This document shows, piece after piece, positions 19,374 to 28,225 of a stretch of 64,000 bases of DNA. Origin of the DNA: Phenylobacterium sp. (GTDB lineage Bacteria; Pseudomonadota; Alphaproteobacteria; Caulobacterales; Caulobacteraceae); NCBI RefSeq assembly GCF_016124325.1, contig NZ_WGNY01000041.1, forward strand, positions 35,627 to 99,626, in the 5' to 3' direction. Position 1 is the first letter of the stretch; each line of letters opens with the position of its first letter. The notes under the pieces were generated by a model. That model saw only the letters and a program-made list of their open reading frames with translations, had not been told where the DNA came from and did not search any database. The position numbers and the translations under genes are program-made.

Positions 19374-19680
19374 TCTTGCCCGTCGCGTCCTCCTCGTGGC
19401 CCGTGATCGAGCCGTCCTTGAAGAGGTATTCCTTGAGCTGCTCGCCGGCGTCCTCGTCGTTGCGCCGGATCCACTCGAGGATCATGGCGGCGTGCTCCAG
19501 CTCCTCGCGGGCGTTGTGCAGCAGGATCGCCTTCAGCTCCTTGTCCTGGGTGTCGTCGGCGCGCTGGCGGTACCAGTCCACCGCCTCGAACTCCTCCATC
19601 AGCGAGGTGATGGCGTAGTGCATCTCCAGCGTCTTGCGGCTGAGCTTCTCGCGGGCGACGTGGAGCGTCTCACTGGACAT
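19363..19680 (-). CDS. Encapsulated-ferritin-like (EncFtn family) protein
   Basis: AITSLMEEFEAVDWYRQRADDTQDKELKAILLHNAREELEHAAMILEWIRRND...LKEYLF matches EncFtn core (E,E,E,W,Y ... E..EH); 11-bp overlap with rluD. Confidence 0.85.
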   Translation of the reverse strand: MSSETLHVAREKLSRKTLEMHYAITSLMEEFEAVDWYRQRADDTQDKELKAILLHNAREELEHAAMILEWIRRNDEDAGEQLKEYLFKDGSITGHEEDATGKNGG

Positions 19681-19744
19681 CGACTGTCATTCTCCTGTGC
19701 TAGACGAAAGTCATATCGGGTGGGGAAACAACGGAGCAACGGCC

Positions 19745-21400
19745 ATGAGGATCAATCGGCGCAAGGCGCTCGCTCTGCTGGGCCTGGGCGCGGCGACCCC
19801 GGCGGCGGCGCAGACCGCCAAGCCCCTGGGCGTTTCCTTCGACCACGGCGTGGCCTCCGGCGACCCGCGGCAGGACCGCGTTATCATCTGGACGCGCATC
19901 ACGCCGCAGAGCCCGCACCGCGAGATCGCCTACACCTGGAGCGTCACCCCGCTCGACCGCCGCGCCGGCGGGGCGAAGAAGGGCTCGGGCGTCACCGGCC
20001 CCGACCGCGACTACACGGTGAAGGTGGACGTCACCGGCCTCGACGCCGGGCGCGCCTATACGTTCGCCTTCGAGTCCGAGGGCGTCGCCTCGCCCGTGGG
20101 CCGCACCCAGACCCTGCCGGCCGGGCCGACCAAGGACGTGGTGCTCGCGGTCGCCTCGTGCTCGCTCTACCCGAACGGCTACTTCAACGCCTACAAGGCC
20201 ATCGCCGACCTCGAGCGGGTCGACGCCGTCCTGCACCTGGGCGACTACATCTACGAATACGGCGGGCCGGGCAGCTACGGCATGGACTCGCCGGTGGCGG
20301 CCCAGCGCCATCACGATCCCTTCCACGAGATCGTCAGCCTCGACGACTACCGCCGCCGCCACGCCCAGTACAAGGCCGACCCCGACACCCAGGCCGCCCA
20401 CGCCCGCGCGCCCTGGATCGTCGTCTGGGACGACCACGAGACCGCCAACGACAGCTACGTCGGCGGCGCCGAGAACCACCAGCCCGAGACCGAGGGCGAC
20501 TGGAACGCGCGCAAGGCCCGCGCGCTCAAGGCCTATTTCGAGTGGATGCCGATCCGCGAGCCGGCCGGCGGCGGCCTGGCCGAGGCCGCCATGCGCAGCT
20601 TCGACTTCGGCGACCTCGCCACCCTGATCATGGTCGAGACGCGCCTGACCGCGCGCACCCACCAGCTCAGCCTGAAGACCGACCTGCCGGTGGTCGACGG
20701 CAAGCCCGACGTGGCCGCCTTCAAGGCCAGGCTCGACGACCCCTCGCGCCGGATGATGAGCGACCAGCAGGAGGCCTGGATCGGCGCCGAGGCCGCCCGC
20801 TCGGTGAAGTCCGGCCGCGCCTGGCAGGTGCTGGGCAACCAGGTGGTCATGGCCCGGGTCATGCCGTTCAGCCCCAAGGCGGTGCTCACCCCCGACCAGC
20901 TCGCCGCCATCACCTCGGAATATCCTGAACGCGTGAAGGCGATGGAGCAGGCCGCCGCCCTCGGCGTGCCGACCGCGCTCGACATGTGGCAGGGCTATCC
21001 CGTCGATCGCGAGCGCCTCTACCGCGCGCTCGACCAGGCCAACGCCCGGCCCATCGTGGTCTCCGGCGACAGCCACTCGTTCTGGGCCAACGAGCTCAGC
21101 GACGCGTCCGGCAAGCTGATCGCCGCCGAGTTCGGCACGACGGGGATCACCAGCCCGGGCGCCGGCATGATCGCCGGCGGCCTCAACGTCGGCGTGCCCG
21201 TCGCCAAGGCGAACCCGGAGGTGCTGTTCAACGACCAGGTGGCCAAGGGCTTCGTGCTGCTCACCCTCACCCGCGACAAGGCGCGCGCCGACCTGATGGC
21301 CGTGTCCACCATCGTCTCGCGCGACTTCACCACCGCCCCGGTGAAGAGCTTCGAGGTCACGCCCCAGGGCGCGGGCGTCTCGCGGGTGAAGGAGGTCTGA
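19745..21400 (+). CDS. phoD: Alkaline phosphatase D family protein, Tat-type leader
   Basis: MRINRRKALALLGLGAATPAAAQ; FDHGVASGDPRQDRVIIWTRITP; LHLGDYIYEYG; WDDHETANDSY. Confidence 0.93.
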   Translation: MRINRRKALALLGLGAATPAAAQTAKPLGVSFDHGVASGDPRQDRVIIWTRITPQSPHREIAYTWSVTPLDRRAGGAKKGSGVTGPDRDYTVKVDVTGLDAGRAYTFAFESEGVASPVGRTQTLPAGPTKDVVLAVASCSLYPNGYFNAYKAIADLERVDAVLHLGDYIYEYGGPGSYGMDSPVAAQRHHDPFHEIVSLDDYRRRHAQYKADPDTQAAHARAPWIVVWDDHETANDSYVGGAENHQPETEGDWNARKARALKAYFEWMPIREPAGGGLAEAAMRSFDFGDLATLIMVETRLTARTHQLSLKTDLPVVDGKPDVAAFKARLDDPSRRMMSDQQEAWIGAEAARSVKSGRAWQVLGNQVVMARVMPFSPKAVLTPDQLAAITSEYPERVKAMEQAAALGVPTALDMWQGYPVDRERLYRALDQANARPIVVSGDSHSFWANELSDASGKLIAAEFGTTGITSPGAGMIAGGLNVGVPVAKANPEVLFNDQVAKGFVLLTLTRDKARADLMAVSTIVSRDFTTAPVKSFEVTPQGAGVSRVKEV

Positions 21401-21426
21401 GGGGGCGTCCCGTCGACCCTCTCGCG

Positions 21427-21470
21427 TGTCATCCCGGTTTCCGCCGGAGGCGGAAGACCGGGACCCATGA
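21427..21470 (+). repeat. Dispersed palindromic repeat, copy R3
   Basis: tgtcatcccggtttccgccggaggcggaagaccgggacccatga. Confidence 0.75.
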
Positions 21471-21530
21471 ACACCGGATCGCTGTCGGTCCGGCGCCGCG
21501 CCGCTGCGGGCCCTCTCCGCCTTCGACGTC

Positions 21531-21576
21531 CATGGGTCCCGGTCTTCGGCTCTCGCCGAAACCGGGATGACACGCG
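21531..21576 (-). repeat. Dispersed palindromic repeat, copy R4 (inverted relative to R3)
   Basis: catgggtcccggtcttcggctctcgccgaaaccgggatgacacgcg. Confidence 0.75.
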
Positions 21577-21587
21577 AGGTGAGGCGT

Positions 21588-22214
21588 CTACCGCCGCTCC
21601 AGCGCCAGGCGCACGCCGAAGGCCAGGAACAGGCCGCCGGTCGCCCGGTCCAGCCAGCGCACCACCGCGGCCTTCTGCAGCGCCCCGGCGATCGGCCGCG
21701 TGGCGCCGATCAGCACCGCGAACCACGCCAGCCCCATCAGCACGTGCAGCGACGCCAGCAGGATCGCGAACGGCGCCACGGCCACGCCCTGCGGGATGAA
21801 CTGGGGCAGGAACGAGACGTAGAAGATCCCCGCCTTGGGGTTCAGCAGGTTGTTCAGCGCCCCGCGCCACAGCCACTGGACGCCGTGCGCCTGCGGGCCC
21901 CGGGCGGCGGCCACGTCGAACCGCTCGCGCGGGCGGGCGATCAGGTGGACGCCCAGCCAGACCAGATAGGCCGCCCCCGCCCACTTCAGGATCTCGAACG
22001 CCAGGGTCGAGGCCGCCAGCAGCGCGCCCAGGCCGAAGCCCACCGCCGCGCCCCAGCCCAGGGTGCCCAGGCAGATCCCCACCGCCGCATAGGCCGCCGG
22101 CCGCGGCCCCTCCGACGCCGCCGTCCGCAGCACCAGCGCCGTGTCCAGCCCCGGCGTGAGGGTCAGCAGGCCCGCCGCCACGCTGAACGCGATCAGCGCC
22201 TCGGGAACCGTCAC
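21588..22214 (-). CDS. LysE/RhtB family translocator
   Basis: [32 protein letters not shown]...[25 protein letters not shown] start overlapping hisI stop (GTGA). Confidence 0.9.
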   Translation of the reverse strand: MTVPEALIAFSVAAGLLTLTPGLDTALVLRTAASEGPRPAAYAAVGICLGTLGWGAAVGFGLGALLAASTLAFEILKWAGAAYLVWLGVHLIARPRERFDVAAARGPQAHGVQWLWRGALNNLLNPKAGIFYVSFLPQFIPQGVAVAPFAILLASLHVLMGLAWFAVLIGATRPIAGALQKAAVVRWLDRATGGLFLAFGVRLALERR

Positions 22215-22600
22215 CTCCGCACCAGCCGGCCGCCCTCGACCACCCGGTAGAAGCACGAGCGCGCGCCCGTGTGGCAGGCCCCGCCGTCGCCCTGCGGCCG
22301 CACCTTCAGCCACACCGCGTCCTGGTCGCAGTCGACCCTGAGTTCGTCCACCACCTGGATCTGCCCGCTGGTGGCGCCCTTGTGCCAGAGCTCGTTCCGC
22401 GAGCGGCTGAAGTAGTGCGCCTGCCCCGTGGCGATCGTCTTCTCCAGCGCCTCGGCGTTCATCCACGCCAGCATCAGCACCTCGCCGGTGTCGGCATGCG
22501 TGGTCACCGCCGCGATCAGGCCGGCGGCGTCGAAGCGCGGGCTGAGCGTCTCGCCCTGTTCGAGGGCGTCCTTGGAGGCGGCGGTGGGGAAGTGGGTCAT
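22211..22600 (-). CDS. hisI: Phosphoribosyl-AMP cyclohydrolase
   Basis: [42 protein letters not shown]...[12 protein letters not shown]...[13 protein letters not shown]. Confidence 0.95.
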   Translation of the reverse strand: MTHFPTAASKDALEQGETLSPRFDAAGLIAAVTTHADTGEVLMLAWMNAEALEKTIATGQAHYFSRSRNELWHKGATSGQIQVVDELRVDCDQDAVWLKVRPQGDGGACHTGARSCFYRVVEGGRLVRR

Positions 22601-22713
22601 GGGCCCCATATGGCGCCGCTGCGCGCGACGCGCACCGGGTTTTCCGCGCGACGCGCACTGGGTTTTCATCGCGTCTGCACGCGTCCTGCCGCGCGCCCGC
22701 CTAGCCTGCGCCC

Positions 22714-23691
22714 ATGAACCTGAAGGACAGGATCAAGGCCCGGGTCCTGGCCTTCGACGCCGCCGCGCGGCCCTGGGCGGCGCGCGGGCCGCTGCACGCC
22801 TTCGCCTACGAGTTCCTGCTGTTCGGGCTGAAGCAGGCCTGGGCCTGCCTGTTCGGCGGGACGCTGGTGGCGCTGCTGATCGCCACCCGCCTCTTCTGGC
22901 CGCCCGACGCCCCGCTCGCCCGCTACGACCTGCTGGTCCTCTGCGCCGTGGCCCTCCAGGCCGGCCTGCTCGCCACCCGGCTGGAACACTGGGACGAGGC
23001 CCTGGTCATCGCCGTCTTCCACCTCGTCGGCACCGCCATGGAGGTGTTCAAGACCGCCCACGGCTCGTGGATCTACCCGGAGCACAGCCTGCTTCGCATC
23101 GGCGGCGTGCCGCTGTTCTCGGGCTTCATGTACGCCGCCATCGGCTCGTACCTGGCCCGCGCCTGGCGGCTGTTCGAGCTGCGCTTCGAACGCTACCCCC
23201 CGGTCTGGACCACCTGGGCCCTGGCCATCGCCGCCTACGTCAACTTCTTCGCCCACCACTACGTCATGGACGTGCGCCTCGCCCTCTTCGCCGCCTCGTT
23301 CCTGATGTTCGCCCGCGCCAGCTTCGTCTTCACGCCCGACCGCACGCCCCGGCGGATGCCCATGCTGCTGGGCTTCCTGCTGGTCGCGGTCTTCATCTGG
23401 ATCGCCGAGAACGTCGGCACCTTCACCGCCGCCTGGCGCTACCCCAGCCAGCACGACGGCTGGCGCCTCGTCCCGCTGGGCAAGCTGGGCGCCTGGTACC
23501 TGCTGATGCTGCTCAGCTTCGTCCTGGTCTCGGCCGTCCGCCGCCCCCGGCCGCCGGGGGAGGGCGAGGCCACCAATCCGCTGACGGCGCCGCGCCCTGG
23601 CGGGCCGTCCCACCCGCGCGAGCCGCCCCAGTCGCGCGCTCAGTCGCGCGCCTCGCGCTCCAGCTCCCCGGTCGCCGGGTTGCGCAGATAG
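22714..23691 (+). CDS. DUF817 family membrane protein
   Basis: [61 protein letters not shown]. Confidence 0.85.
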   Translation: MNLKDRIKARVLAFDAAARPWAARGPLHAFAYEFLLFGLKQAWACLFGGTLVALLIATRLFWPPDAPLARYDLLVLCAVALQAGLLATRLEHWDEALVIAVFHLVGTAMEVFKTAHGSWIYPEHSLLRIGGVPLFSGFMYAAIGSYLARAWRLFELRFERYPPVWTTWALAIAAYVNFFAHHYVMDVRLALFAASFLMFARASFVFTPDRTPRRMPMLLGFLLVAVFIWIAENVGTFTAAWRYPSQHDGWRLVPLGKLGAWYLLMLLSFVLVSAVRRPRPPGEGEATNPLTAPRPGGPSHPREPPQSRAQSRASRSSSPVAGLRR

Positions 23692-24419
23692 GCCACCACC
23701 TTCGTCGTTCCGTCGGCCTGGGTCTCGCGGCGGAACTCGCGCATCTGGAAGATCACCTGCGTCGGCCCCCGCGCGCCCGCGGCCCCCGCCGCCTCGGCCT
23801 CCAGCGGCCGCACGCGCCCGAACCGGGCCGGCGCCAGCGCCGCCGCCGTCCAGCGCAACTGCGACAGCTTCACGTGGGTGGCGTAGGCGTCCTTCGGCGT
23901 GATCCGCTGGGCGATCTCCCAGCCCAGGTCGCACATCCGCTCGGCCTGCGCCTGGCGCGCCAGCTCCAGGTCGGCGGCGAACTCGGGCCGCGCCGAACGC
24001 CACTTGTGCACCAGCGACAGCGACGGCATGTCCGGGTCGGCGCAGATGGCGCTCATCGTCTGGCCGTCGGCGATCCGCGAGCAGACCTCGGCCGCCAGGT
24101 GCGGACACCAGCGCGGCTTCCGCCCGCCCTCGCCGTGCCACCCCGCCGCGCGCCTCGCCCGCCCCATCGCCTCGGCGAAGGCCGGCAGGGTCCGGGCCCA
24201 GGCCTGCACGCTCGACCGGTTCGGCATGGCCGCGTCGCGGCAGATCGCGCGCAGCGTCTCGCCCGCCTCCAGCCGCGCGCAGACCCGCCGCGCCACCACC
24301 GCCGAGAACCGCACCGCGTTCGCCGGCCCGCCCAGCCGCCGGATCCTCGCTTGAGCCGGCCGCCGCTGCGCCGCCCGCTCCCCGTCTGGCCGCGCAGCCA
24401 CGCTCCGTCCCTCGCCCAT
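23640..24419 (-). CDS. Terminase small subunit-like (Sf6-type HTH) protein
   Basis: Two tandem HTH-like units: VCARLEAGETLRAICRDAAMPNRSSVQAWARTLPAFAEAMGRAR and VCSRIADGQTMSAICADPDMPSLSLVHKWRSARPEFAADLELAR. Confidence 0.7.
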   Translation of the reverse strand: MGEGRSVAARPDGERAAQRRPAQARIRRLGGPANAVRFSAVVARRVCARLEAGETLRAICRDAAMPNRSSVQAWARTLPAFAEAMGRARRAAGWHGEGGRKPRWCPHLAAEVCSRIADGQTMSAICADPDMPSLSLVHKWRSARPEFAADLELARQAQAERMCDLGWEIAQRITPKDAYATHVKLSQLRWTAAALAPARFGRVRPLEAEAAGAAGARGPTQVIFQMREFRRETQADGTTKVVAYLRNPATGELEREARD

Positions 24420-24553
24420 GGACGCCCTCCGCTCGGATTGTCTGGAATGGAATTTCTGGAATGGAAAAGGGCCCGGCGCAGACCGCCGGACCCTGACCAA
24501 AACCCTACCAGAACCCCGCGCCCCGCGCAAGAACAAAATAGGAACCAACCCGC

Positions 24554-24580
24554 TCATCCCGGCGAAGGCCGGGACCCAGA
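24554..24580 (+). repeat. Short dispersed palindrome, copy R5 (same family, shortened)
   Basis: catcccggcgaaggccgggacccaga. Confidence 0.5.
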
Positions 24581-24617
24581 TGGAAGGTCTCGGCCGCGCC
24601 CGCGATCCCCGCGGCGG

Positions 24618-25442
24618 CTAAGAGCGTCTCCGCCGACGCATGGCGGCGATTGTTCGCCGGCGGGTCTCCAACGAGTCGTCTTCGCCGGGCGCGCCGCCGC
24701 CGGCCTCCTCGCGCGGGGCTGCGGCGCTCAACGGAACGACCCCGAGTTCGCGCCACGCGAGACCGCCGCCGGGGCCTGCGAGCCCCACCTGCACGGGCGG
24801 CAATTGCTTGATGGCGAACCATGTGCGCACGGCGTCCGGCATCTGCTTTTCTTCCGTGCTCTCCAGCCGCAGCCGCGTGGCGAGCCGATGCGGGGTTCGA
24901 GCGACGAGGTAGGTCGCCTCGACGATGAGGTCAGCCACCCGTTCCGCGGTGGAGCAGGCGTAGAACAGCCAGGCGCGCATGAGGCGTTCGGGGATCAGGC
25001 GCTCGAAGGGCCGATCAGGGGGGAGGGACCCGATCCTGAGCTCAAGCCCCCGAAGCGTCGTGTGAGGTCGGGATTCCGGGGTGAGGTTCCAGAGAGCGCC
25101 TTCCAGGCCAATCTCGAACCAGTCCCCGAGATCGCGCGCCTGCAATTTCCCGGCGGCCGTCAGACCGAGGTCGATCCGCGGCGGATTTCGCCGATCAGGC
25201 CCGCCCGACAGCGTCTCGATCTGAAGGCTCAGCCGCACCTCGGTCGGCTCATGATCGCCCCAACGCCAGATCGCGACGTTGCTCGTGTGGGCCTCCGGCA
25301 TCTCGAACTTGCCCTGAGACGCGGCGCAATGGAGCTCGTACGGCGTGGTCAGGCGAAGGCTGACGTGTTCATCGGTCTTGACGAAGCGCTTCGGCTCCCA
25401 GGCGTTCCAGTCACCGAAATCAGTCGGGCCGCCTACGCCCAT
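24618..25442 (-). CDS. Hypothetical protein
   Basis: Long ORF with protein-like composition (MGVGGPTDFGDWNAWEPKRFVKTDEHVSLRLTTPYELH...); no family recognised. Confidence 0.6.
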   Translation of the reverse strand: MGVGGPTDFGDWNAWEPKRFVKTDEHVSLRLTTPYELHCAASQGKFEMPEAHTSNVAIWRWGDHEPTEVRLSLQIETLSGGPDRRNPPRIDLGLTAAGKLQARDLGDWFEIGLEGALWNLTPESRPHTTLRGLELRIGSLPPDRPFERLIPERLMRAWLFYACSTAERVADLIVEATYLVARTPHRLATRLRLESTEEKQMPDAVRTWFAIKQLPPVQVGLAGPGGGLAWRELGVVPLSAAAPREEAGGGAPGEDDSLETRRRTIAAMRRRRRS

Positions 25443-26311
25443 GGCGGACCCTCCGGGCCGGAGCCGCGCGGCAGCGCTCGCCACGCCTGACGACGTCGGC
25501 GCTGCTCGGCGGATCGACTGGACGGGGACGGTTGGGCGACGTCAATGATGCGGCTCTTCACAGGCGTTTCTCCTTAAGGAGCGCCTGTTGGCGACTGAGC
25601 GCCGCGCCAGACGCCTTCATTGACCATGACTGTGCACCAAGGCCCACGCCATTCAAAGGAACTTCATATTTCAATATCGAAACATAGATGGAGTTTAGAG
25701 TGTCGATCGGCTCACAATGAAGCCTTCCGGCATGCCGTGTGTGTGGAGATACCTGATCGACCCAAGTATTGACGCCTGAGCGCCAGCGCGCTGCAACTTG
25801 GGTGCAGTTGGAAGTTGAAGTCCCCTGTCTAAAAGATGTCACAATTTTCCATTTGTTCTCGGTTTGAGCTTTGATTCTAGGGGCTTCACGTCGCGCAAGT
25901 CTGACGTCTTGTCGCTCTGGCCGACAACACGCTGAGTCACTTGCATAGGTCTGCGGCTTGGCGGAAGTCGCTGGCGGGCGCGTCGGCTTCCGCTCGCTAC
26001 GCGCCCTCGTCCACGTCGACGAGCGCAGCCGCCTTCCTGGCTTGCGGGCCGCCATCTGACCGACTTCGCGCCCTCTCGACGCCCCAGGGCGACCGGTGGG
26101 TGGACGTGGCGGGAAATGCTCGCTTAAGCTGAGAGAATCCGGCGTTTTCGGACTTGGGGCACTGGGCGTTCAGCGTTCGCGAGAGAAGGCGCCGGTGGCG
26201 GGTCTACAAGGGGGGGAGAGCCATGGCGCGGAACGGCGCGGGGAGTAGGCTGCGTTCCGTCGGGGAAGACCCGCGGCCGCGCGCTCGGACGGATCTCGCA
26301 GGCCGCGGCGC

Positions 26312-28225
26312 TTGACCCGGATCATCGCTCTCGCCACCGCCTGGGGCTCGGCGCATGGCGGGATCAACGCGTTCAACACCGATCTCTGCGTCGGGCTCGC
26401 CCAGGAACTGGGGGACGCCGGCAAAGTCTATTGCGCGGTTATCGCGGGCGAGGGCAAGGCGGGCGAGGACGAGTTCAGGCTCGCGTACGAGGACGCCGCG
26501 CGGCAGGGCGTGACCCTGGTGCCGATCACGCGTCCCGACCGCGGCCAGGCGTTCGATCCCAGCTGGGCGCGCGAGGTCGCGGCCTGGCTCGAAGCGCATG
26601 GGGCCGAGGGCCATCCGAGCTACTGGATCGGCCACGATGTGAAGTCCGGCGAGGCGGCGCTGTTGGGCGCCCAGCTCACCAATGGCTCGGCCGCCCTGGT
26701 GGGCCACATGGCCTATCTGCTTTACGGCGGCCACAAGCGCGACGACGCCACGACCAAGCAGCATCAGGACCAGATGCGCACGTTCCGGAGCCGCGCTCAC
26801 GTGTTCGCCGTCGGTCCGCTGCTGCGAGATTGGCTCAGTGAAAGGCTCGATCGGCCGGTGACCATGCTGGTGCCGGGCTTCCCCACCCGGACCGAGCGGC
26901 CGCGGGCGCGGCGACGCCTCGCCGGCATCACCTTCGGCCGCCTGGGCGTCGACGACGACCGGATCAAGCAGGGCCGGCTCGCGGTGCTCGGCTTCGCCAA
27001 CGCGATCAAGGTGCTCTCCCTGACCCCGACGCACGCCGACCTGGTCAACGGCCACTTCTTCATCATGCTCGGCGTGGACAACGCGCGTCCCCAGGTGGAG
27101 GACCTCAAGCGGCGGGCGTTCGTCGAGGCCGGCCGTTCGGTGAACATGTTTGCCGAGCCCTATCAGATGGTCCGGCGCGACGTGTTCGACCGTGTCGCCG
27201 GCGCCAGTTTCGCGATGATGCTCTCGGTTCACGAAGGCTTCGGCCTCACCGCCTGGGAAGCGATCGGGCTCGGCGTGCCGGTGATCCTGTCGCGCAACAG
27301 TGGCGTTTTCCAGCTGCTCCAGGAGGCCGGCAGCGCTGCGGCTTCACGGGTTCGGGACATCAATGTACAGGGCCCTGGCGACGCGAGCGGGGAAAACCAC
27401 ACGCGATCCGATATCGAAGCCGTCTCCCGTGAGATCCAGGGGATCGCGCTCGACTTCGAACGCGCGTATCAAGACGCAGGCGAGCTCTACGGAATCCTCC
27501 AACAGAGGTACGGATGCACGTGGTCGGGAACCGCCCGGGCCCTGCTGGACGCGATGGCGGACGCGAGCCTGGCCGAGCCGAACCCCGAGCCGAATCCCGA
27601 GCCGGGCCGGCCGCCGTCGAGTTCCGGGCAGGCCCGCGGCCGCGACGCCGCGGTCGTCGCGGAGCGTCCCTGGAACGCCCATGCGGACCTCCTGGAGCTT
27701 GGCTTGAGCATCATGCAGGGGAGTGATCGGAGCCGCTTCGATCTAATGCCCGAGTTGCGGTGCACCGTGCTGTCTTTCCCGATGAGCGGCGAGCGCCAGG
27801 CGCGTATCGGCCTCACCGGTGTTCGCGTCAGCGTCCGGTGCGACGGGTCTGTGGAGATACTTCCGGGCAATCGTCTCGGAGACGATGGCGGGGCAAGCGA
27901 CGTGGTGGCGTGGTCCGGCGGTCGCTGGGACATCAGTGGTCCATGCGAGGAAGGCTTCCTGGCGCATCGTGTGCTGGGCCGGGACCGTCTGTGCGAGCTC
28001 GGCGCGCGTGACCACTTGCCAGGCGACGCAGCGGTCGAGGTCACCGCGGCGAAGGCCGAATTGGATGTCCGGCTATATGACCGGGATGGGCGGCGGCTGG
28101 CCCTGCCCGACGACACCCAGGCCGCACTGGGGCTCGTTCTCGGAAAGGGCCTGGGCGGAGGAAGCCGAATCCAGCTCGCCCGCGCGGGCGTGTCGGTAAA
28201 GGGAGCAGATGATGGTCCTGCCTGA
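26312..28225 (+). CDS. GT-B-like glycosyltransferase-type protein with uncharacterised beta-rich C-terminal region
   Basis: IIALATAWGSAHGGINAFNTDLCVGLAQEL N-term; SVHEGFGLTAWEAIGLGVPVILSRNSGVFQLLQEAGSAA typical GT4 C-terminal motif; EPNPEPNPEPGRP linker. Confidence 0.75.
   Translation: MTRIIALATAWGSAHGGINAFNTDLCVGLAQELGDAGKVYCAVIAGEGKAGEDEFRLAYEDAARQGVTLVPITRPDRGQAFDPSWAREVAAWLEAHGAEGHPSYWIGHDVKSGEAALLGAQLTNGSAALVGHMAYLLYGGHKRDDATTKQHQDQMRTFRSRAHVFAVGPLLRDWLSERLDRPVTMLVPGFPTRTERPRARRRLAGITFGRLGVDDDRIKQGRLAVLGFANAIKVLSLTPTHADLVNGHFFIMLGVDNARPQVEDLKRRAFVEAGRSVNMFAEPYQMVRRDVFDRVAGASFAMMLSVHEGFGLTAWEAIGLGVPVILSRNSGVFQLLQEAGSAAASRVRDINVQGPGDASGENHTRSDIEAVSREIQGIALDFERAYQDAGELYGILQQRYGCTWSGTARALLDAMADASLAEPNPEPNPEPGRPPSSSGQARGRDAAVVAERPWNAHADLLELGLSIMQGSDRSRFDLMPELRCTVLSFPMSGERQARIGLTGVRVSVRCDGSVEILPGNRLGDDGGASDVVAWSGGRWDISGPCEEGFLAHRVLGRDRLCELGARDHLPGDAAVEVTAAKAELDVRLYDRDGRRLALPDDTQAALGLVLGKGLGGGSRIQLARAGVSVKGADDGPA

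Noticed and set aside
21427-21576. R3/R4 inverted palindromes as insertion-sequence ends
   Set aside because: Only ~60 bp lies between them, with no transposase; better explained as two copies of the dispersed palindrome.
22625-22670. Short ~22-bp tandem duplication upstream of hisI (gcgcgacgcgcac(c/t)gggttttc x2)
   Set aside because: Only two copies with no clear function; noted but not distinctive enough for a finding.
25558-26055. 165-aa minus-strand ORF
   Set aside because: Arg-rich N-terminal half runs through a differently composed region with no family signal; not supported well enough to call as a CDS.
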